Shown: piece by piece, positions 44,471 to 54,757 of the stretch
Layout: the number at the start of each line of letters is the position of its first letter
How positions within the stretch are numbered: position 1 is the first letter of the stretch
NCBI RefSeq assembly: GCF_039555335.1
Contig: NC_092628.1
Coordinates: 62,636,735-62,700,734 of the forward strand
DNA length: 64,000 nucleotides
Origin: Amphiura filiformis
Taxonomy: Eukaryota > Echinodermata > Ophiuroidea > Amphilepidida > Amphiuridae
Direction of reading: 5' to 3'
Notes under the pieces: model-generated
Databases searched by the model: none
The model's input: the letters and a program-made list of their open reading frames with translations, nothing else
Told to the model about the DNA's origin: nothing
Translations under genes and position numbers: made by a program

Positions 44471-45230
44471 ATTACTTCATTTCATATTTCATATTATATT
44501 TTTCCATAAAAATCAAGAACATTATATACATTACATCAAAAATATACAAACACGATACATATGGAGGAAAAGGCTGGAAGACCAAAGAGGCCTGAAAGTT
44601 AGCCTTTCCTAAAATCAAATGAAATTGGCAAAACAAAGCAACTTTACAAAACATAACCAAAAGACAAGACAAGGGACGGGGACGTGCTCGCGGAAAAGAT
44701 TAATTATATTTAGAGATACGATTTTTTTTAATTGATTGCGGAAATGTTTGACAGATTTTGAAGCTTACAGATTTTTGTCTAAAGAATTCCAAAGAATGGG
44801 ACCTCCTGTACTGTACGTATGGCATGATCAAAAAAGACATTCTTATTTTTGGTTAAATTTATTATTTTCTTGTCTTGTAGTCATGTATGTCAGAAAGTTG
44901 AGTAAAATAATTATCAAATGAACAGGGCAGCTCATTTATGGAGTACCTGTACATGAATGTACCTAATTCAGTGTGTACATATTTTCAACTTTTAATACGT
45001 TATATAATTAGCAAACAATGGCGTTGTGTGATCTCTATAGTGACCATTTGCCACCGTTCTTATAGCCCATTTTTGAATTTTTACAATTTGATTTAAAGGA
45101 CCATTCAGTGATTTGCTCATTCGGACGATCGTAAAAATCATCAAAATTCAGATTTTGGCACCTTTGTCATTATCATAGATGTGCTAACAAGTAACATAGC
45201 CTGCGAGTGGTTCAGCCGAAAGCCGTGTGT

Positions 45231-45800
45231 TTAAGACAAAATAAGACATTTTACACGAATCTGTAATTTAGATACAGATAATGTACAATAAAGTGTATAT
45301 AAAATACATTTTGGAACAAAATATTTTGATTTATTCATGATACCGACATTTCTTGATATAGTTTTAGCATGTTTAGATACACAACCAATGTAACGTTTCC
45401 AAGTCAGACATTCGTCTATTAGTACACCAAGGAATTTTGTCTGATACACTCTTTCTAAAGTCGCATGATCTAGTGTGATTAGTGTGATGGTCTTGATTCA
45501 TCGATGTCATTTTGGTTGTGCCAAGTATCATGTTATTTGTTTTGGTGGCATTTATTGACAATTTATTAGCTTTAAACCTATTGCTAACTCTCTTTGATTC
45601 TTCATTAACAATATTTATCTGGCGTTCTACGTTTTATGGGAGTACAAAATAGTGGTATCGTCTGTAAAAAGGACGAATTCGAGTACTTTGGATACATTAG
45701 TTATATCATTGACATAGAATTGGACCCAGGATTGATCCTTGCGGAACACCACATACTTAAGTAAATAGATGCATTTTGTAGGATTGTAGATTAAATAATT
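45231..45800 (-). mobile_element. LINE fragment (CR1/Jockey-type), unit 2
   Basis: Second copy of the fragment at 39307-39876, brought by the segmental duplication; same motifs and same junction with the Penelope-like element. Confidence 0.75.
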
Positions 45801-47565
45801 AAACATTTTGCTAGGCAAATCCAATAAAAAGAAACTCACTTCTTTAGCTTTCGCCATCTGGTCTGATGGCTTGATCACAAGTGTCTTGGTCCACTGCTTT
45901 TCCCGCGAAACGGCTTGTTGACATTTCCCGGAAGTGATGTTGTTTTTGTTTTGAGCAGTGGATCGTATACGTGATCGAGAGAGACGATACCTTCGTCGCG
46001 GTTGATTGCTTTGGCCCCCTTTTGCGGATTTGAATGGCTTCCTTATTCTTCTGGTGAATGCGTTTGAGTCCCTGTCAAGTACTTTTGCCCCTTCCCATTC
46101 AATGACGTGGTTTTCCTGAGCGATGTGGTCAGTAATGGCTGATTTGTGTTGTTCAGAAGTTGATTCTTTTCGGTTTGCTCTTGTGAATTTTCTTTCGGCT
46201 ATTGTTTCAGAGTCTTTCTTGTGTTCTTTGAGTCTTGTCCCAAACTGTCTTCCTGTCTCCCCTACGTAGGACTTGTCACACCCTTTACACGGGATATTGT
46301 AGACAACGTCACTTGTCTGCTCTATGTCCTTCTTGTCCTTAGGGTGGACTAAAAGGCTTTTTAGCGTGTTGGTAGGTCGCATCGCCGTGGAGATGTTATG
46401 TTTTTTAAAAATTCTTTGCAGCCTCTCTGCCACGCCTTCCACGTAGGGTATGACCACCATTCCTTTTGATGGAGTGTCGTCCTTCTTTTTCTCTCTCGCT
46501 TTCGGTTGCTTGTCCTTCATTTGCTGTTTAACTCTATCCAAAGACCATTTTGGATAGCCACACTCTGCTAGCGCTGTTCTGATCTTTATTTCCTCCTCTT
46601 TCTTGTCTTCTTCCTCTGTCACGATGTTATCCATCCTATCCATAAGAGTCCGGATGACCCCAAGTTTTTGGTGAAGGGGTGCTGCGACTGAAAATTCAGA
46701 TACTGGTCCGTATGCGTTTTCTTTCGATAAACCAGCAGCTTCAAGGACCCGTCTTCTTTGCGGACGATTAATGTGTCCAGAAAAGGGATTTTACCCTGAT
46801 CCTCCTCTTCAAATGTGAATTTAATATTCCCAGTCGGGTCTACGGAATTTAAATGGTCAGTGAGCTTTTGAGTGCTATCATTCTGTATGATCTCAAATCA
46901 TCAACATATCTTCTCCAGATCTTTGGTTTACAATCAAGGGGCGCTGTGGCAACTGCTTCTTTCTCTAACCATTCCATGAATAAATTGGCGACGATAGCAC
47001 TGACTGGGCTGCCCATGGCAGCTCCGAAAATCTGGCGGTAGATCTGTCCCCGAAAACTGAAATATGTTGTGGTGAGAATGAAGCTGAGAAGTTGGATGAT
47101 GTCTTCAGCATTCAATTTGGTTCTGTCCTTAAGAGTGTTGTCACTTTCAAGCCTGGCTTTAATGACGTCCAGTGATTTGTCAATTGGGGTGTTCGTGAAG
47201 AGCGATACGACGTCATGGGAGTTCAAAATATCACCATCGTCTATCATCACGGCTGTCATCTCTTCTGCTAAGGCTTTGGAATTTACCACATGATGTTCAG
47301 AGGTACCGACTAAAGGCGCAAGTATTTCTGCGAGAGCTTTTCGATGTCTGATACGCAATAGAGCCGGTGTAGTCAACTATTGGTCTGATAGGATTATATA
47401 CGATCCACTGCTCAAAACAAAAACAACATCACTTCCGGGAAATGTCAACAAGCCGTTTCGCGGGAAAAGCAGTGGACCAAGACACTTGTGATCAAGCCAT
47501 CAGACCAGATGGCGAAAGCTAAAGAAGTGAGTTTCTTTTTATTGGATTTGCCTAGCAAAATGTTT
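45801..47565 (-). mobile_element. Penelope-like element with inverted terminal repeats (unit 2)
   Basis: Same endonuclease and reverse-transcriptase parts as unit 1, extending further 5' (to 47376). A 169-bp sequence at its 3' end (45801-45969) is inverted at its 5' end (47397-47565), like the pLTRs of Penelope elements, which can be direct or inverted. At 1.77 kb it is shorter than typical full-length members, so it is probably internally incomplete. Confidence 0.85.
47397..47565 (+). repeat. Inverted terminal repeat of the Penelope-like element
   Basis: Near-perfect inverse of 45801-45969 (and of 39877-40045). Shared words are CACTTCCGGGAAATGTCAAC and CGTTTCGCGGGAAAAGCAGT. Confidence 0.85.
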
Positions 47566-47569
47566 CATT

Positions 47570-47700
47570 ACCACATACTTAAAGTATATGTAGCTGGGAG
47601 GAAAAGCCGACGATTATTTGAAAATTTGATCATTCGTTTTAAAGATATGCATTTTTTTTCCAAAAAGACCTAAACAATTTAGGTCTTTTGGGGAAACCGA
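47570..47700. mobile_element. Central fragment of the TTAA palindromic MITE family
   Basis: Contains GGGAGGAAAAGCCGACG and the intact palindromic centre AAAAAGACCTAAACAATTTAGGTCTTTT. The same centre is the site where the Polinton inserted in copy 2. Confidence 0.75.
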
Positions 47701-47818
47701 AATTGTATTCGGCTCACAACTTTTGTTGAAGATATGCTCTTTTTAATGAATGTACATGTACCCGTTTTTCCACGGAGGAGGTTTGGTTACCTCAAAGATT
47801 GAAAAGGAGTACACGTTT

Positions 47819-48315
47819 CTAATAAACATCTCAAAAAAAGTAACTAACCCCCCTTAAATAATGACCATTATTCAAAAACGGGTGATTGTATTACAAATCT
47901 GTAAAATGCGTTGGAAGCGGAATTTATTTCTGCACATTTTGATACCTTATTGTAGCAATTGACTAAATATTGACGTCACAGTGTACATTTAAATCAATGT
48001 AACCCAATATTTGAAAGGCAGTAAATTGTATTGATTTTGTATTCAGTATAATGGAAGGAAATCTGTGTAATGATATCTGAGTATTTTTGTATTGTAAAAA
48101 TTTGTATGTAAGTGCAACTTTCAAATATGGACCTCACTACATTAAATTGACCGGTGTTTTATTGTTTTCTGGGCTATCGTATCAAATGAGGTGTCAAAAT
48201 GCGCAGAAATAAATACTGCTTCCACCGCATTTTACAGATTTGGAATACAATAGCCTCTTTTTGAATAATGGCCATTATTTAAGGGGGTTAGTTACTTTTT
48301 TTGATATGTTTATCT
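47819..48315. mobile_element. Palindromic MITE with ~120-bp arms
   Basis: Arms at 47819-47950 and 48185-48315 are inverted relatives (AAACATCTCAAAAAAAGTAAC; CCCTTAAATAATGACCATTATT). The interior is AT-rich and non-coding. No clear target duplication. Confidence 0.75.
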
Positions 48316-48422
48316 TCATGCACGTACCATGCATGACTATCAAACAACTATTAAATCAATAAATAACTTTATAAAAAATAACAATAGGTCAGTAATATCA
48401 TTAGTTATCCATTTAATCACTA

Positions 48423-48682
48423 CACTGCAAAAATATTGAGTAAAAAGGTCACAACTCCACAGTTGAGTAAAAATATTGAGTTAAAAATTAGTCAACATTG
48501 AGCTCATATAGGTCACAACTCAACAAATGAGTAAAAATTACTCAACATGAGCTCAATGTTGAGTAATGTTTTACTCACTTGTTGAGTTGTGATCTATATG
48601 TGCTCAATGTTGAGTAATTTTTTACTCAACTGTTGAGTTGTGACCTTTTTACTCAATGTTGAGTAAGATATTTTTTGCAGTG
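48423..48682. mobile_element. CACTGCAAAAA-ended palindromic MITE
   Basis: Inverted ends CACTGCAAAAATAT and ATATTTTTTGCAGTG flanked by TA on both sides, as for Tc1/mariner-type elements. The interior is almost entirely TTGAGTAA/TTACTCAA words on both strands with ACAACTCAAC, so a long hairpin is possible. Confidence 0.8.
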
Positions 48683-49199
48683 TATACATTTCAGAAGCAT
48701 ACTTAATTTCCACATCAAAACTCTCCTACTTAACCTATTTTGTGATGTTACCTATGTAACAATGCATCCAACACCAGGCAGTTAACTTTTCTCAATCTGA
48801 TTCATTGTTGCCAAAGGAACAATTTAAAGCCATAATGTACGATCTTATAATATGAAATTGGTTAATTTTTTTCAAACCCGATTTTTTTTACATATTTGTA
48901 ATGTTTACACATGTCCCAACTTGCACCTAAATGGAATCGGCCAAATGTGTTGTCTTTGTAGGTCAACAGAGCAAAGTTTGACATATTATCATAATTCAAA
49001 AATTAAATTATGACGTCCTCCCATAGAACTGTGTTAAATGGCCAAAATAATCAGTGGGGTTTCTTTCACTTTGCCTTGTTATTTCAGATTAAAATGGACA
49101 GCAAACCTTCCCGGCAGTTATTACTAATATTATTTCAACATTTTGGATAAAGAATAACAAAATCAGAATTGGAAGGAAATCGTACATTTAAGGCTTTAA

Positions 49200-50140
49200 G
49201 ACCAGTTGGATTCAAATTGGAGCATTTTTCAACACTAGACGCCTGCATTGTGTGGACCTCTTCTTGTCTATAACTCGAGAACTGTATGTCGGAGACACAT
49301 CAAACTATAGGCATGATGCAGTCATGTCTACAGTAGAATTCAATTCGACCTTTGCAGGACTTAAACCCCATTAAAATCTATTAAACCAAGATAACACTCA
49401 TTGAAAACAGCTCAACTGATTAAATCATATCTTCTCTGGTTAAATACACACATCATATGTTTCTGCTTTTGCACGTACAATGGAGCAATGCGCTGGGATT
49501 ATAGTTTCAGTTGGGTGAACGATTATAAAGCGAGCGCTAGAGAACAATTGTGTGTGGTCTTTGTTTACGAAATGAGACAATACGTGCTTATTGTTAACCA
49601 GCGTTCTTGAAAATGAGAAACATGGTGGTTTGCAGACTTAACACGGTTTGGAAATAATTTCTTCATATTTTTTGGTGTTATCTGTCGTTTACATATCCTT
49701 CTTAAAACACCAAAGTGCGAATATTTCCAAACATCTAAATTAGCTAAAAATTTAGGACATGTTACAAAACTATATTGTCTAGAATTTTAGAAGAGTACTT
49801 TTAATATTGGCCGGTTATTTTTCACACAGCGACGTTAACTAGGCAATGTACTATTACCTATAACATTAACTAAAACACCAAAGTGCGAATATTTCCAAAC
49901 ATCTAAATTAGCTAAAAATTTAGGACATGTTACAAAACTATATTTTCTAGAACTTTAGAAGAGTACTTTTAATATTGGCCGGTTATTTTTCACACAGCGA
50001 CGTTAACTAGGCATATCCCCATACTTTTAACGTAGGCTATTTGTAGAGGTCACGCGTCAATGGGAAAGAGCACTGTGTATTATGTATAGGAAAACGGACA
50101 GTAACTGCAGTATGGCCTACTTTTTCTGAATCCTTATAAT
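49200..50140. repeat. Dispersed repeat family, copy 1, with an internal tandem pair
   Basis: A ~150-bp unit (ACACCAAAGTGCGAATATTT to CACACAGCGACGTTAACTAGGC) occurs at about 49707-49850 and again at 49872-50018. Right-flank words (GTCAATGGGAAAGAGCACTG, GGACAGTAACTGCAGTATG) and left-flank words (CGACCTTTGCAGGACTTAAA) recur in the same order at 59945-61110. No ORF is conserved between copies. Confidence 0.75.
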
Positions 50141-50469
50141 GAGAGCAATACATTGCTTTGGTTTTATTTAAAAGATTTCACCCCTGCATAAGTGATTTTG
50201 TATTTATGCAAATTAAGCACTGTTCCACTATTTAAATTTTCGGGGACTTTTAATGTATTATTTAAAAATATGCTTTTCTGAAATGAATGTCGATTAAATG
50301 GCTCTGTTGCAATTAGTGGTGGGTTAACCGCTTATTTTTCTTAACTTGACTAGCCTACAACTTTTTGCAGGGAATGCACTTTACCTGTGGACTTCTGCAC
50401 TGGGATTTCAACTGACATCTTTTTAGTGTGAGGATAGGAAAGAGAAGGCCATAATCGGAAGTTTTGGGC

Positions 50470-50635
50470 TGGGAAAAAACGAGAGAAATTGAGAGAGGGA
50501 GGAAAAGAAGGGGAGAGGAGAGAGGGAGGGGGTGGAAGCTAGGAAGCGATATAGAGGGGCGAGGGAGAGAGCAAAGTAGAGGGAGAGAGAGGGGGGAGAG
50601 AAAGAGAGAGAGGGGGAGAGATATTTGACTTATAT
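50470..50635. repeat. GA-rich polypurine tract
   Basis: About 165 bp of almost pure purine on the plus strand, dominated by GAGAGAGG and GGGAGAG words. Low-complexity sequence; the minus-strand ORF through it (Leu/Ser/Pro rich) is not a gene. Confidence 0.85.
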
Positions 50636-50879
50636 ATTCAATCAAATTCATTGTGTTTTTAGGACAACTACAGATCCTGAAAAGAAACAGAGCACGTTTG
50701 AATTAAAGTCATAATTATGACATTGTTACTAATAATATTTTATAATATCTGGCGAGGAATAACCAAATCAAAATTTGATCTATTTTTTTATTTATTACAC
50801 TTTATCACTGGTATATACAATAATTATAATATAACATCAAAATATATTGCACATGAATATTCAAAAGTACATACAAAAA

Positions 50880-53800
50880 AAAAAAAAAAAAGATAAAATT
50901 TTGCACCAGTGAAAGGCAAGGACTAACAGGTGCAAAGCACCTCTAGGACAGTCCCACCAAGGATCAAAACAATGAGGACACCCCTCCCCCCCCCAAAAAA
51001 TTTGAAAAAAAAAACCCTACACAAGCCTACAACCAGAACACTGGCAACATGTAACCCAAGAGTATGTGTTGTAAGGATCAAAACTCTCCTCTAGTTTGTT
51101 CTTGTACCACTCAGAGAGCTAGTCTACTGTAGTAGACCAGTTTAATTTATCATTCCCTAAATTAATCTCTCTGAACTGGAAAACTCATCATTCCTGTTCT
51201 GATTCAACAGCTCAGATTTCTCTGGGCAGGGCAGTCACTGGAGATGTGATGTGTTTCGTCATAGATTTTAAATGGTTTCATGCATGGAAACGTATGAATT
51301 GAAAAAAAAAAGAAAAAAAGGAATGCAGCGCAGTCTATCAGAGAGCTGGCTCTTAAACCATGGAGGTATGGACATGTTGACAGTGGATCTAATTGTGAGA
51401 GGAAGTTGATTCCACAGGCATGACAGGGGAACGATACGGTTGAAAAACGATGCCCTGTGAGATTCGGTTTTGCATCGTTTGGGAATCAACAATAGGGGGT
51501 CAGCAGATGATCTGGTGGTGGGACGGTCCTTGAGGGTGGAGTTAAAAACAACAAAATGGTTAAGATTAAGGTCATAAAGTTCCATTTTGCATCTAAAAAA
51601 GAATGTGAGATCAAGGATTTCACGTCTAAAAGACAAAGGAAGGAGGTTTAATTTAGTTAATCTCTCACGATAGTCTAAATCAGGGTAATGTAGAGTATAG
51701 TTTGTTGCTCTCCTCTGGATGCCTTCAATTAATCGAAGATTACGTTTTGATGTACCACTCCAGAGAGAGCTGGCATACTCCACATCACTCCTAGACCAGT
51801 GCAGTAAAAAGTGTCCTTGTGACCCTTTCGGGAGCATTAAAACCTACTGCATGCACGTTTTATCATACCCAACTTTTTATTGCACTTGTTGACAACATGG
51901 TCATTCCATACAAGACTAGATGAAATATCAATACCAAGATCCTTGATAGAATCAGTTCTGGATAAAATATTGTTATTCATACGATAGTCAAATTTCACCA
52001 TATTTCTTTTTCTGGTGACTGAAATTATTTGGCATTTAGATGGATGGTAATGCATGTCCCATGTTTTGCCCCATTTATAAAGAGAATTGATGTCATCCTG
52101 AAGGAGCAAGCAGTCATGTGTACTATGGATTGATCTAAAGCATTTGGAATCATCAGCAAATAACGCATTTGTACTGTTTCGGGTACAGTTAGGCATGTCA
52201 TTGATGTAACACAAAAAAGCATGGGTCCCAAGATGGACCCTTGAGGGACACCGGATAAGACTGAGAGCCAGTCTGAGTTTGAACTATCAATGACTACACT
52301 TTGCTCCCTATCAGTCAAGTATGCTTGAAACCAACTAAGAAGATGCGAATGGAACCCAAACGACTGTAACTTGTGAATGTGCAATTGTGAGAGACACTGT
52401 CAAATGCCTTAGAAAAATCCAAGTACAACATGTCTACTTGCCCGGACTCATCCATTAGGGAGCTTATTTCATGAAATACTGTTAGAAGCTTCGTGACAGT
52501 TGATCTTCCTTTAACAAAACCATGCTGTAAGTGATGAATATGATCTTTACTTTGTGGAAAAACAATATTAAACACAGCTCTTTCCATGATCTTACCACAA
52601 ATGCACAGCAAGGAAACAGGCCGATAATTTTCCACAAGTTGTTTGTCACCCTTCTTGTAAACAGGCACAACATTAGCTTTTAACCATATGCTTGGTAGTT
52701 TCCCAGACGAGAGAGAACAATTAAATATGTGACACAGGGGATGAGCAATTTGAGAGGCACGTTCTTTCAATAACCTTGGTGATATGCCATCAGGCCCAGT
52801 AGCTTTTGATGTGTCAAGACTGCAAAGTATTTCCAAAACATCAGACTCCTCAATCTGAATACTACCAAGTAACTGGTGTTGAAACGTAGGGATATCAGGT
52901 AATTCAATATCATCCCTGGGTTTTGAAAACACAGAATAAAAATACGAATTGAACAATTGCGCTTTATTACTGGCTTCTGATGCAGTAGGCCTACATTGAT
53001 CACCCCCCAGCAAACACAAAAACGTTTTAAAAACGTTTTATATAAGTTATATTTTGGCTTTTGGTTTAGGTAAAAACGTTTTAATAACATTAAAATGTCG
53101 GGTTATATAAAGGTCATGACAACGTTTTAAAACGTTTTGTATGAAAACACACTACAACAATATTTTTAAATGGTTTAAAAAAATGTTATTGTAAACTATT
53201 TTTACAAACATTTTTGCCAAATATTGTGTCAATACTTAAATAACATTATGTTAAAATATTTGAACCCAGAAAACACAGAAATGTTCTTAAAATGTTTTTT
53301 TCAAAACCTTTTAATAACATTTAAATGTCGGGTTATATAAAGGTCATGAAAACGTTTTTAAAACGTTATTGAAAATATTTCGGGCAAACGTTTTTCGCAA
53401 AATATTTTTTCAACCCCAAAATAACATTCTGTTTAGAATGTTTTGTATCAAGTTTTCAAGAATGTTTTTGTAATGTTTTTAAAACGTTTTTATACCATTT
53501 ATATAACCCGATATTTAAACGTTTTCTGTAAAACATTTTTGTTTGCTGAGCAGTAGATTACCAACAAATGTTTTTTAAGGTTATGAAAACGTTTTATGCT
53601 ATTAATATACCCTTTATATAACCCGACATTTAAACGTTTTCTGACAACCTTTTATAACCTTTTGCGAATGATGTCGAAAACGTTTTGTGTTTGCTGGGCC
53701 TTGATCACCTGTGGCAAAGTGCGGGATTGTGTTTTGGATTTGAAATAAGACCAAAATCTCTTGGGATTATCAGAGATGGTAGCACCTAAAATCTCAATAT

Positions 53801-54010
53801 AATCATTGTACTTATCCTGAATTAAATTCTTCAATCGATTACGCAACTTACGAAATGATTCCCAGGCCTGCGGAGAGTCCGATTTTTTTGCTCTCCGCCA
53901 TGCACTCTCCTTTTTGTTCCGAACAGAGTCAATCCATGCAGGAGCTGTACAATCTTTTATCTTTACCTTAGAAATTTGCTTATTAATATCGAAATCGTAT
54001 AAGGCTTTAC
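50880..54010 (-). mobile_element. 5'-truncated CR1/Jockey-group LINE, interrupted by a MITE
   Basis: Reverse-transcriptase domains run from right to left: NRLKNLIQDKYNDY (pre-RT), SKATGPDGISPRLLKE, ANVVPVYKKGDK, NYRPVSLL, YLDFSKAFDSVSH, GVPQGSILGPMLF, ALFADDSK, DLGIDISSSLVWNDHV, then a C-terminal RLIEGIQRRAT block. The catalytic FADD is intact, but coding changes frame near 51840, 52250 and 52370, so it is inactive. The upstream endonuclease is missing. The 3' end carries an A-rich tract (50877-50891 on the plus strand). A 696-bp MITE splits it at 53005-53700. Confidence 0.88.
53005..53700. mobile_element. CCCAGCAAACAC-type MITE inserted in the LINE
   Basis: The ends CCCAGCAAACACAAAAACG and CGTTTTGTGTTTGCTGGG are inverted. 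The 9-bp direct repeat TTGATCACC lies on both sides (52996-53004 and 53701-53709), and LINE coding resumes after it. The interior is a dense mix of AACGTTTT words with four GGTTATATAAAGG or inverse (CCTTTATATAACC) blocks. Same family as 4629-4828. Confidence 0.85.
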
Positions 54011-54757
54011 ATGACTAAACAAAGTAACTTTACCATACGTGTGCATTTATGTATACATGTGCGACATACGGCAAATATACCATATAATGTGCATTAATGT
54101 ATTAAACCAATATCTGAAATTTATCTTCAACCTTCTGACGTGCTTGAACAAAGTTCCCTTTCCCCTTTTCTTTGTCATAAATCTTTGTTGAATATGATAT
54201 TCAACATTACGTTTGGTTTTGACAAGTGACTGTGACCAATGAAAGATGGCTCTGGAAAGATGGAATAGCATTTTGGAATTACGATTGGTAAATATGTTAA
54301 ATTTGCAACCATAAAATTAAGGGGTGGTGCAATAATGTGTACCCCGGGGTGGTGAATAACATAAGGATATCTCTGAGGGTATCAGAAAGCACTGAGCCAG
54401 TGCTAATAACTTTCAATGAATGTCGTGACACTCATTATTTATAAAAGATCTCGAAGTCAGTCTCGATGTTGGCTTAATCGCCATGTTGTAAGCCTATTCA
54501 GTCCAACACAATTAGTCAATAGCTCGATCGTTCTATCAACCATCGATGCTTGGTCGATCCTCATTGTTTACGAAATCAATACCGTACTATATATTGTTAA
54601 TTATGATAAAATGGTAATTTGTAGGGATGTTGACAAATATAAATTTAGCATTAATCCTGATTAGTTGATACTTCATTAATAACAGACACCGAAGCAGCAT
54701 CGTTGTGAATTGTTCTTTGGTCACCATGGTCACGGGTAGGAGGTTTTCAATACTTTT

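Larger units (their letters stand above)
41330..47253. repeat. Tandem segmental duplication, unit 2 (5,924 bp)
   Basis: Repeats unit 1 with few substitutions and small indels, mostly in homopolymers. In place of the 1,666-bp unit-1 segment it has 65 bp (43458-43522) that is the inverse complement of 36615-36683 of unit 1. Here the Penelope-like element continues past the duplication edge to 47565. Confidence 0.9.

Noticed and set aside
33806-47253. The two long direct repeats as LTRs of a giant retroelement
   Set aside because: They are adjacent, with no internal region; they contain several unrelated transposon pieces, and no gag/pol is present between or within them. Tandem duplication explains them.
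48423-48682. Possible CRISPR-like array of short repeats
   Set aside because: The repeated words occur in both orientations without regular spacers and lie within a MITE with inverted ends and TA duplications; the genome is eukaryotic.
50355-50651. A 98-codon minus-strand ORF rich in Leu, Ser and Pro
   Set aside because: It is the translation of a GA-rich low-complexity tract; no domain and no splice context.
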